From assembly GCA_002049545.1 (NCBI GenBank), contig LLYT01000006.1, positions 1 to 53,908 of the forward strand: DNA of 53,908 bases. The letters are read 5' to 3'. A program made the position numbers and the translations under genes. Below are positions 37,830 to 49,877 of this stretch, one piece after another. The DNA is from Deltaproteobacteria bacterium tcs-42. Its GTDB lineage: Bacteria > Desulfobacterota > Desulfuromonadia > Desulfuromonadales > Geopsychrobacteraceae. Each line of letters opens with the position of its first letter. Position 1 is the first letter of the stretch. The notes under the pieces are model-generated. The model saw only the letters and a program-made list of their open reading frames with translations. It was not told where the DNA came from and ran no database searches.

Positions 37830-39164
37830 ATGAAGAAAATCTGGTCAGAAACATTAGATATTTTAAAAAATGAAATAAGTGAACAAAATATTGCAACCTG
37901 GATAAAACCCATCCGACCGGTAAAAATTGTTGGTAATAAACTCACTGTTGAAGTTCCCAATAAATTCATAAAAGACTGGATTAATGATAATTATAAAAAA
38001 ACCATAGAAGAAACACTCTCTCAGGTTGGGACCGTTAACTATATTGTTGATATCAATATTAATAAAAAAATGAAGAGTGAAAAAACAGATGAACCAATCG
38101 ATATCGATTTAAAAGAAGACAATGTAAACAATAATATAGAATTTATACCGAATATTAATCCTAAATATACATTTGAAACTTTTGTGTCGGGTACATCAAA
38201 TCAATTTGCTCATGCCGCAGCTATGGCTGTTTCAAAGAATCCAGCAACAACATATAATCCATTATTTATATATGGAGGGGTGGGTTTAGGAAAAACGCAC
38301 CTGATAAATGCGATAGGTAATGAAATCTATAAAAACAATAACTCGACTAATATATGTTATTATTCCTCGGAAAAATTCACCAATGAACTTATAAACTCCC
38401 TTCGCCATGCAAAAATGGATGAATTCAGGAATAAATTCAGATCCATCGATATTTTATTAATCGATGATATTCAATTTATAGCCGGTAAAAAAAGTACACA
38501 GGAAGAATTTTTTCATACCTTCAACGCTCTGTATGAATCACACAAACAAATAATAGTAACATCAGATAAATTTCCAAAAGAAATACCTGACTTAGAAGAA
38601 AGATTAAGATCAAGATTTGAGTGGGGATTAATTGCAGATATACAGGCACCCGATACAGAAACAAAACAAGCGATACTCAAGATGAAAGCAGACCAGAATC
38701 AGATAAATCTACCTGAAGATGTCATATTCTTTCTGGCTAATTCTATATCAAATAATGTCAGAGAATTAGAGGGTTATCTGATTAGAATCGGAGCTTATTC
38801 AAGTTTGACATCAACCCCGATAAACGTAGAAATGGCGAAAAAAGTTCTTAAGGATATAATCATAGAAAATAATCAAGAAATAACAATAGATAAAATTCAA
38901 AAAAAAGTAGCTGACCATTTTCAAATAAAAACACACGAACTTAAATCATCTAAACGCTTAAAAAATATAGTATTTGCACGCCAAGTGGCGATGTATATAT
39001 GTCGCAATTTAACCAGTTTGTCCTACCCGGAAATAGGATCAAAATTTGGTAGAAAAGATCACTCAACCATAATACACGCCATAAAAAAAATTGAAAAAAA
39101 GATGGAAGAAGATTTACAAATAAAAAAGGTCATCGAAAAATTAGTTGATAGCTTGAGTTTATAA
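37830..39164 (+). CDS. dnaA: Chromosomal replication initiator DnaA
   Basis: A 444-residue initiator. Domain I (about 1-75) has the WSETLDILKNEISEQNIATWI start; a short domain II linker follows; domain III AAA+ has GGVGLGKTHL (Walker A), LLIDDIQF (Walker B) and RLRSRFEWGL (sensor/arginine-finger region); domain IV carries the DNA-binding signature GRKDHSTIIHA. The ribosome site is weak (GGA within a DnaA box). Codon use is strongly AT-biased (AAA, AAT, ATA), unlike genes a few kilobases away. It starts the plus-strand replication cluster. Confidence 0.98.
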   Translation: MKKIWSETLDILKNEISEQNIATWIKPIRPVKIVGNKLTVEVPNKFIKDWINDNYKKTIEETLSQVGTVNYIVDININKKMKSEKTDEPIDIDLKEDNVNNNIEFIPNINPKYTFETFVSGTSNQFAHAAAMAVSKNPATTYNPLFIYGGVGLGKTHLINAIGNEIYKNNNSTNICYYSSEKFTNELINSLRHAKMDEFRNKFRSIDILLIDDIQFIAGKKSTQEEFFHTFNALYESHKQIIVTSDKFPKEIPDLEERLRSRFEWGLIADIQAPDTETKQAILKMKADQNQINLPEDVIFFLANSISNNVRELEGYLIRIGAYSSLTSTPINVEMAKKVLKDIIIENNQEITIDKIQKKVADHFQIKTHELKSSKRLKNIVFARQVAMYICRNLTSLSYPEIGSKFGRKDHSTIIHAIKKIEKKMEEDLQIKKVIEKLVDSLSL

Positions 39165-39372
39165 CTGTGTATAAACGCCTGAAAAAGACGGGTAAGTCCA
39201 TATATTAACAAAAACAATTTCGCATCAACCGTTAATAAACAGTTTTAAAAATGAAAAAAAACGCTATTTTTTAGATATTTATATATTTATCAACAAACTA
39301 ACAAGAACTACTATTACTACTGTTTTTTATATATAAAATAGACTAGAAATAGACATTGTTAATGGAGGAAGA
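39165..39372. other. dnaA-dnaN spacer with DnaA boxes (candidate oriC)
   Basis: A 208-base AT-rich gap. TGTGTATAA (39166-39174, reverse of TTATACACA) fits the TTATNCACA consensus. TTATCAACA (39287-39295) is one mismatch off, and TGTGGAAAA (39432-39440), inside early dnaN, fits TTTTCCACA. A long A/T stretch (39240-39350) could be the unwinding element. The spacing between boxes is wide and the cluster is small, so this is a candidate only. Confidence 0.5.
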
Positions 39373-40488
39373 ATGCAATTCACAATTAAAAAAAATACAT
39401 TTTTGGAGGGCTTAAATAAAGTTCAAGGGATTGTGGAAAAGAGACATACAATTTCAATATTAGCCAATGTATTAATAGAAGCTAAAAATAATGAAATAAC
39501 AATTACTGCAACCGATTTAGAGGTTGGATTAAAATCAAAATATGAAACAAACATTATAGAAGAAGGAAAAATCACTGTTTCCGCAAAAAAGATGTATGAA
39601 ATAATAAAAGAACTTCCCGATGAAGAAATAAATTTTAACGCAAAAAACAATTTTTGGGTGGAAATAAAATGCCATAAATCACTATTTAATTTAGTTGGTT
39701 TATCTCCAGACGAATTTCCAAAATTTCCTGAAGTAAAATTGGAAAAAAATAGTATAGATAAAAATAAATTAAATGAAATGATTGAGAAAACTCTATTCTC
39801 TGTTTCTAGTGATGAAACTAAATTTAATTTAACAGGGATATTTATAAAATCAGATAATATAGATAATACTAATAAATTAATATTTGTTTCCACAGATGGG
39901 CATCGATTATCTATGATTCAAAGAAGTTCAGAAAATGATCTGGATGATAGATATAAAGAAGGTTTTATATTACCCAAAAAAGGTATTATAGAAATTAAAA
40001 AATTATTGGAATCAATGGAAGAAAATATAAATATAGGAATATCAGACAATAATTTTTTCATAAATAATGAAAAAACAACTTTAATAATGAGAATGGTTGA
40101 TGGTGATTTTCCTGATTATAAAAGAGTTATCCCAGAGAAAGGGAAAAATGCTGCAATTATAGATAAAAATTTATTTTTACATGCTTTAAAACGAATTTCT
40201 ATTTTATCAAGTGAAAAATCTAAAGGTGTCAAAATAAATATAAAAAGTGATTCCCTGATATTAACTTCTTCTAATCCTGATTTAGGTGATGCAAAAGAAG
40301 AAATAGATATAATTTATAATGGAGATGATATTTCTATAGGATTTAATGCCAAGTACATAATAGATATATTACAGGTTATTAAAAGTGAAAATATTGTATT
40401 GAATCTGAAAGATAATATTTCTCCAGGAAGAATAAATCCAGAAGAAGATGAAGATCATATTTCTGTTATTATGCCAATGCGCTTATAA
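39373..40488 (+). CDS. dnaN: DNA polymerase III beta subunit (sliding clamp)
   Basis: A 371-residue clamp made of three similar domains. Recognisable features: N-terminal MQFTIKKNTFLEGLNKVQGI, ATDLEVGL at the end of the first block, STDGHRLSMI in domain 2, DGDFPDYKRVIP, and the C-terminal VIMPMRL that forms the client-binding pocket. It has GGAGGAAG before the ATG. Codons are extremely AT-rich; in a sampled 60-base line (39841-39900) only about 20% of bases are G or C. Confidence 0.97.
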   Translation: MQFTIKKNTFLEGLNKVQGIVEKRHTISILANVLIEAKNNEITITATDLEVGLKSKYETNIIEEGKITVSAKKMYEIIKELPDEEINFNAKNNFWVEIKCHKSLFNLVGLSPDEFPKFPEVKLEKNSIDKNKLNEMIEKTLFSVSSDETKFNLTGIFIKSDNIDNTNKLIFVSTDGHRLSMIQRSSENDLDDRYKEGFILPKKGIIEIKKLLESMEENINIGISDNNFFINNEKTTLIMRMVDGDFPDYKRVIPEKGKNAAIIDKNLFLHALKRISILSSEKSKGVKINIKSDSLILTSSNPDLGDAKEEIDIIYNGDDISIGFNAKYIIDILQVIKSENIVLNLKDNISPGRINPEEDEDHISVIMPMRL

Positions 40489-40499
40489 ATATTATTTAA

Positions 40500-41552
40500 A
40501 TGGAAATAGAACAAATTAAAATAGATAATTTTAGAAATATAAAGAATTGTTATATTAGTCCGGGGAAAAAAATAAATTTTATATATGGTAAAAATGCGCA
40601 AGGTAAAACTAATTTAATAGAATCTATATATTATTCGTCTCTTTTGAAAAGTTTTAGAACAAATAAGAAAATAGATCTTATAAATGAGGGACAAGATAGA
40701 TTTACAATCAATTTAAAAATATTAAATTATAAAGTAAGGAATAATTTATTTATTTCGCAGGATAAAAATAAAAATAAAAAAATTATTATAAATAATAAAA
40801 AACCAGATAATAAAAATTTTTATAAAATTCTGAATTGTATAATTTATTTTCCTGATGAAATTAGTTACTTAAAAGCATATCCAGCATATAGAAGAAACTT
40901 AATTGATAGATCTATTTTTTTTATCAATAATGAATATATAAATTTATATAAAAAATATTTAAAATGTTTAAAACAAAGAAATGCATATTTGAAATCTTTA
41001 GAAAATAAAAAAGATGTATGGAAAGAACAATTAATAGAATATGCTTATTTGATAATAATAGAGAGAATAAATTATATAAAAAAAATAAATAGTTATTTTG
41101 ATAATATATATGAAGAATATTCTATAGAATATAAAAATTATAAAAAAGGAAAAATAAAAGAGGAATTAATAAATAAATTCAATAAAGCTGAAATAAATGA
41201 AAAAAAATACGGTTATACACTGGTTGGTCCACATTTAGATGATTTTAGTTTTTTAGTAAATAAAAATAATATGAACAAATACTCTTCAGAGGGACAGAAA
41301 AGATCTTTGCTTCTCAATTATAAACAAGCTCAACTTCAAAATTATAATGATGAACACGGTTATTATCCTATTTTATTATTTGATGATATAGGCAGTGAAC
41401 TTGATTTATCTAGAAAACAAAATATTTTTAATAAAATTTTAGAGAATTGCGGTCAGGTATTTATAACGACGATGGATAAGCCAGATATTCAATTCAATAA
41501 AAGCAAAGCATTTAAAGTAAATAAAGGCGAATTTTCAGAATTTATTATTTAA
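40500..41552 (+). CDS. recF: DNA replication and repair protein RecF
   Basis: A 350-residue SMC-like ATPase that loads RecA at gaps. Walker A GKNAQGKTNLIESIYY (with the family's NFRNI before it), the ABC signature region SSEGQKRSLLLNYKQA, and Walker B ILLFDDIGSELD are present. The sequence is exceptionally rich in Lys, Asn and Ile; a sampled line (41041-41100) has 8 G/C of 60. No obvious ribosome site precedes the ATG, which lies 11 bases after the dnaN stop. The motifs are intact, so it is probably functional. Confidence 0.95.
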   Translation: MEIEQIKIDNFRNIKNCYISPGKKINFIYGKNAQGKTNLIESIYYSSLLKSFRTNKKIDLINEGQDRFTINLKILNYKVRNNLFISQDKNKNKKIIINNKKPDNKNFYKILNCIIYFPDEISYLKAYPAYRRNLIDRSIFFINNEYINLYKKYLKCLKQRNAYLKSLENKKDVWKEQLIEYAYLIIIERINYIKKINSYFDNIYEEYSIEYKNYKKGKIKEELINKFNKAEINEKKYGYTLVGPHLDDFSFLVNKNNMNKYSSEGQKRSLLLNYKQAQLQNYNDEHGYYPILLFDDIGSELDLSRKQNIFNKILENCGQVFITTMDKPDIQFNKSKAFKVNKGEFSEFII

Positions 41553-41555
41553 TAA

Positions 41556-43955
<2,400 letters not shown>

Positions 43956-43971
43956 CAAAAAATAAACCATC

Positions 43972-44109
43972 CCGCCGCAAGCAGCGGTTTAGCAGAATTT
44001 ATAATAGCGAGGCCGGAATCCCGAAAAAATCTTGATAATCTGGAAGGATCTCTTCTCGATTCTCCATTCTGGCTCCTGAATTCCATACAACCAACGCGGC
44101 AAGCCGCGG
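43972..44109. repeat. Pair of short GC hairpins in the gyrB-gyrA gap
   Basis: CCGCCGCAAGCAGCGG (43972-43987) and CGCGGCAAGCCGCGG (44095-44109) are related hairpins about 110 bases apart, each a GC stem round a CAAG-type loop, followed by AATTT. They look like the ends of a decayed repeat. The rest of the 208-base gap has no gene. Confidence 0.4.
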
Positions 44110-44132
44110 GGGAATTTGACCCAACATTGATT

Positions 44133-44152
44133 AAACTTCCACCGGGAAGTTT
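44133..44152 (+). promoter_or_regulatory. Hairpin abutting the gyrA ribosome-binding site
   Basis: AAACTTCC (44133-44140) and GGAAGTTT (44145-44152) form a perfect 8-bp stem with an ACCG loop. The GGAGG ribosome site begins one base later (44153-44157) and the ATG is at 44164. In mRNA the stem would sit against the ribosome site and could tune gyrA translation. Confidence 0.5.
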
Positions 44153-44163
44153 GGAGGAACTAG

Positions 44164-46671
44164 ATGCTGTCAGAGCAAAATAAAGTCACCACTAACATTG
44201 TTGATGAAATGCGCAAGTCCTATATGGATTACGCCATGAGCGTTATTGTCGGACGGGCGTTACCCGATGTTCGCGATGGGCTCAAGCCGGTTCATCGGCG
44301 GATTTTGTATGCCATGCACGACCTTAATAATGATTATAACAAGCCTTATAAAAAATCGGCGCGGGTTGTTGGTGATGTCATCGGTAAATACCATCCTCAT
44401 GGTGATTCAGCTGTGTACGACACGATCGTCCGGATGGCGCAGGACTTTGCTATGCGCCATCCGCTGGTTGATGGTCAGGGTAATTTCGGTTCTGTTGATG
44501 GTGATTCTGCGGCGGCGATGCGTTATACCGAAATCAGAATGGACCGACTCGCCCATGAACTGCTCAACGATATTGATAAAGAAACGGTCGATTTTGGTCC
44601 CAACTACGATGATTCTCAGGAAGAGCCACTGGTTCTGCCGTGCAAATATCCCAATCTGCTGGTTAACGGTTCTGAGGGGATTGCTGTTGGTATGGCAACC
44701 AAAATTCCTCCCCACAACCTGGCTGAGGTGATTTCGGGGTTGATCGCACTGGTCGATGATCCACGGATCAGTATTGATGAGCTGATTGAGAAAATTCCAG
44801 GACCCGACTTTCCGACTGCTGGATTCATCAATGGCAAAGAGGGAATCATCAATGCCTATAAAAATGGTCGGGGTATTATCCAGATGCGCGCCAGGGCCCT
44901 GGTTGAGAAAGATCGGCGCAGTGGACGGGAATCTATCATCATTACCGAACTACCCTATCAGGTCAACAAGGCGCGCCTGATTGAGAAGATTGCCGAACTG
45001 GTGAAAAACAAGAAGATCGAAGGTATTGCAGATCTTCGCGATGAGTCGGACCGTGACGGGATGCGGGTTGTTGTGGAATTGAAACGGGATATGATCCCTG
45101 GCGTTGTTCTGAATCAGCTCTATAAAATGACGGTCATGCAGAGCTCTTTCGGTATCATCATGCTGGCGATTGTTGCTGGTCAACCCAAAATCCTTAATTT
45201 ACGCGAAGTCCTCGACAGTTTTATTGATCACCGCCGCGAAATCGTGACGCGCCGGTGTGTCTTTGAGCTGAAAAAAGCTGAAGCACGAGCCCACATTCTC
45301 TATGGATTAAAGCTGGCGCTCGAAAATCTCGACGAAGTTATCAAGATTATAAAAGGGAGCGCAACTCCGGCCGAGGCCAAGCAGGCCCTGATCGCGCGGT
45401 TTTCTTTTTCCGATATTCAAGCACAGGCGATCCTCGATATGCGTTTGCATCGCTTGACCGGTTTGGAGCAGGATAAAATTCTTGAGGAGCTGGAACAACT
45501 GCTGGTTCAGATCAACCGCTTGAAGGAGATTCTCGCCAGCGAAGTGGAAATACTCAAGATTATCAAGCAGGAACTGATTGAATTGAAAGACAAGTTTGCC
45601 AACCCCAGGCGAACGGAAATCGTTGATCGAAGTGCAGATTTAACTTTGGAAGACATGATCGTTGAAGAAGATATGGTCGTAACGGTGACCCATGGTGGCT
45701 ATATCAAGCGCAATGCGGTCTCCCTGTATCGGGCTCAACGGCGGGGAGGAAAAGGGAGGGCCGGGATCAAGCCGAAGGAAGAGGATTTTGTCGAAAACCT
45801 GTTTATTGCCTCAACCCACGCCTATATTCTGGTCTTCACCGATCTGGGGAAAGTGTACTGGCTTAAGGTTCACGAAATTCCTCAAGGCGGTCGAGCTTCT
45901 CGAGGTAAGGCCATTGTCAATCTGTTACAACTGGCACCAGAAGAAAGGGTGATGACAATTCTTCCGGTCAAGGATTTCGACAAGGGTCAATACATTGTCA
46001 CTGCTACCGCACGGGGGATTATCAAGAAAACCGAGTTGATTGCGTATTCTCACCCAAGAATCGGCGGGATTATTGCTTTAACGATTGATGCGGGGGATAG
46101 CCTGATAGAGGCGCGCTTGACCAATGGTGAACGCGATCTGTTGCTGGCAAGTCGCAACGGTAAGTCGATCCGTTTCCCGGAAACCGATGTTCGCCCGGTG
46201 GGACGTCCGGCTCGTGGCGTCCGGGGGATAACTCTCGATGCTGATGACGAGGTGATCGGGTTACAGTCGGTGTCCGAAAACACCGCCTTAGCATTGGTGA
46301 CGGTGACCGAAAACGGTTATGGTAAGCGCACCGATATTGGAGAATATCGCGTTCAGAGTCGGGGTGGAAAAGGGATCATTACCATCAAAACCAGTGAACG
46401 TAATGGTGGTGTGGTTGCTATCAGAATGGTTGAAAATGAATCGGACCTGATGTTTATCACCAACCGTGGTAAATTACTGCGGACCAGGGTGAAAAATATT
46501 CGTGCCATCGGGCGAAACACCCAGGGGGTACGGATGATGGTGATGGAAGACGGTGAGTTCATTGTTTCGGTTGCCAAATTAGCAGAGAAGGATACCGCAG
46601 ATGGAGTTGCACCAGCTGAAGAAGCAACTGAAGCGGGAATTGAACCAGGAAATCAAGGCGAAAAAACCTAG
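44164..46671 (+). CDS. gyrA: DNA gyrase subunit A
   Basis: An 835-residue cleavage subunit. It has the winged-helix breakage domain with [13 protein letters not shown] and the catalytic tyrosine in [12 protein letters not shown] (about residue 121), the coiled-coil gate, and the C-terminal six-bladed pinwheel with the gyrase-specific GyrA box QRRGGKG, which distinguishes it from ParC. GGAGG lies before the ATG. Its acidic tail is read through by the start of the next gene, which overlaps by 71 bases in another frame. Confidence 0.98.
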   Translation: MLSEQNKVTTNIVDEMRKSYMDYAMSVIVGRALPDVRDGLKPVHRRILYAMHDLNNDYNKPYKKSARVVGDVIGKYHPHGDSAVYDTIVRMAQDFAMRHPLVDGQGNFGSVDGDSAAAMRYTEIRMDRLAHELLNDIDKETVDFGPNYDDSQEEPLVLPCKYPNLLVNGSEGIAVGMATKIPPHNLAEVISGLIALVDDPRISIDELIEKIPGPDFPTAGFINGKEGIINAYKNGRGIIQMRARALVEKDRRSGRESIIITELPYQVNKARLIEKIAELVKNKKIEGIADLRDESDRDGMRVVVELKRDMIPGVVLNQLYKMTVMQSSFGIIMLAIVAGQPKILNLREVLDSFIDHRREIVTRRCVFELKKAEARAHILYGLKLALENLDEVIKIIKGSATPAEAKQALIARFSFSDIQAQAILDMRLHRLTGLEQDKILEELEQLLVQINRLKEILASEVEILKIIKQELIELKDKFANPRRTEIVDRSADLTLEDMIVEEDMVVTVTHGGYIKRNAVSLYRAQRRGGKGRAGIKPKEEDFVENLFIASTHAYILVFTDLGKVYWLKVHEIPQGGRASRGKAIVNLLQLAPEERVMTILPVKDFDKGQYIVTATARGIIKKTELIAYSHPRIGGIIALTIDAGDSLIEARLTNGERDLLLASRNGKSIRFPETDVRPVGRPARGVRGITLDADDEVIGLQSVSENTALALVTVTENGYGKRTDIGEYRVQSRGGKGIITIKTSERNGGVVAIRMVENESDLMFITNRGKLLRTRVKNIRAIGRNTQGVRMMVMEDGEFIVSVAKLAEKDTADGVAPAEEATEAGIEPGNQGEKT

Positions 46672-47482
46672 TCGCAACCGCTGGTTTTTCACCCTGCTGG
46701 CTGTTTTGGTATTAGTCGCCAGCATCTTTCCGGTTTACCGCAAACAGCAGTTAACCGCTTCACAACAACTTTTTTCCAAAGGGATTGAGCTCGAGAGTCA
46801 GGGGCGGTTAACCGCCGCAGAAGCGAGCTATCGGGAACTTTATCAACGCTATCCCCAGGCTGAAGAAGCTGCAGAAGCTTTATTTAAAATTGGAAAACTT
46901 TGGCAGTACGACCATCTGGATGAGCAAAGGGCCCTGCTCAACTATTTGCAATTGGAACACGATTATCCAGACAGCCGATTGGTGTTGCCCGCCCGCGAAG
47001 AGGCGGCACAGATCGTCAAGCAGACCTTGCGCGATTATTCTCGAGCCATCGAGTTTTATCAACGCCTGCTCGATTTAAATATGGGCACCCCGGATCAATA
47101 CTATTACGAAATCGCCGATTGCTATTTCCGCCTTGAAAACTACCCACAAGCACGGATAGAGTTGCAAACCCTGCTCGAAAACTATCCGCACAGCCATCTG
47201 GTCCCCGATGCCCTCTACCGGATGGGAGGGATTTTACTCCTGGAAGGGCGCGGAGAAGGAGCGCGACAAGCCTGGCAACGTTTGATTGAGGAATATCCCG
47301 ACAACCAGTACCGTGTTCTGGCAGAATTCGATCTGGCAAAACTTCTGGAGGAAAAGGACCACCTACAGGAGGCCCTGCAACGCTATCGGGCCCTTGAAGA
47401 AAATTCATCGCGATCCTCTTTGTTGCGGGAAAAAATTGAACATCTGCAACGCCGGATTGAGGATAAGAAAAAGGCTATTTAG
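46601..47482 (+). CDS. Membrane-anchored TPR-repeat protein
   Basis: A 293-residue protein. A basic N-terminal segment, then one membrane helix (about 30-46, [17 protein letters not shown]), and a periplasmic array of TPR-like repeats of about 35 residues ([22 protein letters not shown], split; [70 protein letters not shown]). It resembles YbgF/BamD-like scaffold proteins, but no partner is known. The ATG at 46601 lies inside gyrA and has GAAGGA 8 bases upstream, so the 71-base overlap looks real. It is followed by gpsA without a gap. Confidence 0.88.
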   Translation: MELHQLKKQLKRELNQEIKAKKPSRNRWFFTLLAVLVLVASIFPVYRKQQLTASQQLFSKGIELESQGRLTAAEASYRELYQRYPQAEEAAEALFKIGKLWQYDHLDEQRALLNYLQLEHDYPDSRLVLPAREEAAQIVKQTLRDYSRAIEFYQRLLDLNMGTPDQYYYEIADCYFRLENYPQARIELQTLLENYPHSHLVPDALYRMGGILLLEGRGEGARQAWQRLIEEYPDNQYRVLAEFDLAKLLEEKDHLQEALQRYRALEENSSRSSLLREKIEHLQRRIEDKKKAI

Positions 47483-48490
47483 ATGCAGACAAAAATTGCT
47501 GTGGTTGGTGCTGGAAGCTGGGGGACAACGTTAGCCAACCTGCTGGCTGAAAAAGGCTATCCGGTCACCCTCTGGTGTTATGAAAAAGATCTGGCCGAGC
47601 GAATCGGTCAATCTGGAATCAATGATCTTTATTTGCCGGGGATCGATCTGTCTGAAAAATTACAGGCAACGAGCGATCTGGCGTCTGCCGTATCAGAAAA
47701 GCAACTGTTGTTATTTGTCACCCCGTCCCAGGTGACCCGCCAGATTTTGCAGCAGGCACTGCCGGATTTATCACCACAGACGCTGATTGTTTCAGCCTCG
47801 AAGGGGATCGAAAATGATAGTCTGATGTTGTTGTCCCAGGTGTTTGAAGAGCTCCTCCCGGCTCGAATGCATCAGCAACTGGGGTTTCTTTCCGGTCCCT
47901 CCTTTGCAAAAGAAGTGAGTTCGGGAATGCCGACAGCCGTGGTTGCCGCAGCACGGGATTCAGGGGTCGCAGCGCAGATTCAGACCATCTTCAGTACCGA
48001 GAAGTTTCGCGTTTACACCCATAGTGATATTATTGGTGTCGAACTGGGAGGGGCGATGAAGAATGTCATTGCTCTTGCTGCCGGGGTTGCAGATGGTCTC
48101 GGTTTTGGGCACAATACACGGGCAGCCTTGATCACACGCGGGTTGGCCGAAATGACCAGGCTGGGAATGAAGCTTGGTGGTGCGGCAGAAACATTTGCCG
48201 GATTGGCAGGCATGGGTGATCTGGTGTTGACTTGCACTGGTGATCTGTCGCGCAATCGCAGTGTCGGGATAGCGTTGGGTCAAGGGGTTAAAATTGATGA
48301 AATTCTGGCAAATATGCAGATGGTTGCTGAAGGGGTAAAAACTACCTTGTCGGCGTATCAACTGGCCACCAGAGTGGGGGTCGAGATTCCGATTATCGAA
48401 CAGATGTATCTGCTCCTGTATCGTGATAAAGATCCCTGCCAGGCTGTTATCGACTTGATGTCCCGCGATTTAAAATCGGAAGCACTTTAG
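47483..48490 (+). CDS. gpsA: Glycerol-3-phosphate dehydrogenase [NAD(P)+]
   Basis: A 335-residue enzyme reducing dihydroxyacetone phosphate to sn-glycerol-3-phosphate for phospholipid synthesis. It has the NAD loop VVGAGSWGTTLA, SASKGIEN, FLSGPSFAKEV, VELGGAMKNVIALAAG (catalytic lysine in MKN) and AGMGDLVLTCTG. The ATG directly follows the TAG of the TPR gene, indicating one operon with gyrA-TPR. Confidence 0.97.
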   Translation: MQTKIAVVGAGSWGTTLANLLAEKGYPVTLWCYEKDLAERIGQSGINDLYLPGIDLSEKLQATSDLASAVSEKQLLLFVTPSQVTRQILQQALPDLSPQTLIVSASKGIENDSLMLLSQVFEELLPARMHQQLGFLSGPSFAKEVSSGMPTAVVAAARDSGVAAQIQTIFSTEKFRVYTHSDIIGVELGGAMKNVIALAAGVADGLGFGHNTRAALITRGLAEMTRLGMKLGGAAETFAGLAGMGDLVLTCTGDLSRNRSVGIALGQGVKIDEILANMQMVAEGVKTTLSAYQLATRVGVEIPIIEQMYLLLYRDKDPCQAVIDLMSRDLKSEAL

Positions 48491-48499
48491 GGAGATATT

Positions 48500-49060
48500 A
48501 TGAAACCATTGTTGCTGCTGGTCAGCTGTTTTGTTCTCTTGACGGGAACCGCTTATGCGGAACCGGTCGTCGAAATGAAAACCAGTTTGGGAACGATCCA
48601 GATTGAGCTGAATGAAGAGAAGGCACCTCTGACAGTCAAGAATTTTCTTCAATATGTTGATATGGATTTTTATGACGGGACTATTTATCATCGTGTGATC
48701 AGGAACTTTATGATACAGGGTGGGGGCTTTGATCAATCGGAAAAAAGAAAAGTGCCTGCGGCTCCGATCAAGAATGAAGCAGATAATGGATTAAAAAATC
48801 GAAAAGGGAGTATTGCTATGGCACGGACCGGTGTCGTAGATAGTGCCACCAGTCAATTTTTTATCAACCTGGTTGATAATGATTCACTTGACCATCGTGG
48901 GACTTCGCCCAGAGAGTTTGGATATGCGGTTTTTGGGCAAGTGATCGATGGGATGGATGTGGTTGAAAAAATAGGGAAAATTAAAACAATTTCTAAAAGT
49001 TCTCTGTTCAGGGATTATCCTGAGCCTCAAGTTGTTATTGAGTCTGTCCGCAGGCTCTGA
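48500..49060 (+). CDS. Periplasmic peptidyl-prolyl cis-trans isomerase (cyclophilin)
   Basis: A 186-residue secreted prolyl isomerase. A signal peptide (1-20, cleavage after AYA) precedes a compact cyclophilin domain: NFLQYVDMDFYDGTIYHRVI (split: NFLQYV, YDGTIYHRVI), FMIQGGGF, IAMART, SATSQFFINLVDN and FGYAVFGQVIDGMDVVEKI (split: FGQVIDGMDVV). The catalytic arginine in HRVI and the FFIN block are present. It sits 9 bases after gpsA with GGGAGA before the ATG. Confidence 0.95.
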   Translation: MKPLLLLVSCFVLLTGTAYAEPVVEMKTSLGTIQIELNEEKAPLTVKNFLQYVDMDFYDGTIYHRVIRNFMIQGGGFDQSEKRKVPAAPIKNEADNGLKNRKGSIAMARTGVVDSATSQFFINLVDNDSLDHRGTSPREFGYAVFGQVIDGMDVVEKIGKIKTISKSSLFRDYPEPQVVIESVRRL

Positions 49061-49102
49061 TCAGTACCAGACGCTAAACGATTCAATCCAAAGGGGCGAG
49101 CG

Positions 49103-49846
49103 ATGTCGACGTTCCGAATCATGAGTTACAACATCAACGGCGGCTACAGTGCAGCGGGGGAACTTGCTCCCGAGCTTTGTGCAGCCGTGATACGTGCTCA
49201 GCAGCCGGAACTGGTCATGTTGCAGCGGATCGGGTCGCCTATCGGTATCAGCTCTGTAGAACGTTTGGCTGACATGGTCGGTTTGTCGATTTATGGGTCA
49301 GATGATGAAGGGGGCTGCTCTTTTTTATCCTGCTACCCCATCGATCATATTCAGGAGATTCAACTGGGCGTTGGAGGTCAATGTGTCCAGGCCGATCTTG
49401 AATATGAAAATGAGAGGGTTCATCTGTTTAACTTGACCCTCTCCTGGGATTTTCGCCAGCGCCGCGAGCAGGTTAAACTGCTTATGGGGGAACAACTGTT
49501 GAATAACCCGTTCTTGCCCTGTGCGACAATTATTTCTGGTGATTTCGGCCTCCCTTTTTGGGGGAGTGGCCAGATCCCCCTGAATGAACACCTTAAGCGG
49601 CCCAGTTTCCCTGCCTGGCGGGCGAACTTCCCCGGGAAGGTTCCCCTCTGGGGACGTGATCGTGTCTATTTCCGTGGTCCCATCAAGGCACTGGCCGGCC
49701 ATGTTGTGATGACCGCCGAGGCACGTCGGGCTTCCACCCACCTGCCTCTGGTTCTTACCGTTGAGACCAGCGAGACTCGCGAAGTTCTCAAGGTCAAGAA
49801 AAGCGCTCGGGTTTCTTCCAAGCAACCCGACCCTGTCTGTGGATAA
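49103..49846 (+). CDS. EEP-fold (endonuclease/exonuclease/phosphatase-like) protein with degenerate active site
   Basis: A 247-residue soluble protein with the EEP strand order: RIMSYNINGG at the N-terminus, PELVMLQRIG, a SFLSCYPI strand, VHLFNLTLSWDF, TIISGDFGLPF, DRVYFRG and STHLPLV near the end. In active EEP enzymes these carry N, E (LQE), GDFN, D-x-I and SDH. Here LQE reads LQR, GDFN reads GDFG and SDH reads STH, so several metal and catalytic ligands are lost. It may be a binding protein or an inactive relative. A lysine/serine-rich tail follows. The last codons overlap a DnaA-box sequence (49838-49846). Confidence 0.7.
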   Translation: MSTFRIMSYNINGGYSAAGELAPELCAAVIRAQQPELVMLQRIGSPIGISSVERLADMVGLSIYGSDDEGGCSFLSCYPIDHIQEIQLGVGGQCVQADLEYENERVHLFNLTLSWDFRQRREQVKLLMGEQLLNNPFLPCATIISGDFGLPFWGSGQIPLNEHLKRPSFPAWRANFPGKVPLWGRDRVYFRGPIKALAGHVVMTAEARRASTHLPLVLTVETSETREVLKVKKSARVSSKQPDPVCG

Positions 49847-49877
49847 GTTGTCACCGTTCCTGCTGAAAAGATGACCC

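Noticed and set aside
37420-41552. dnaA-dnaN-recF as a horizontally acquired island
   Set aside because: Gene order is the standard chromosomal one, motifs are intact and composition changes gradually, so a local mutational bias is preferred until phylogeny says otherwise.
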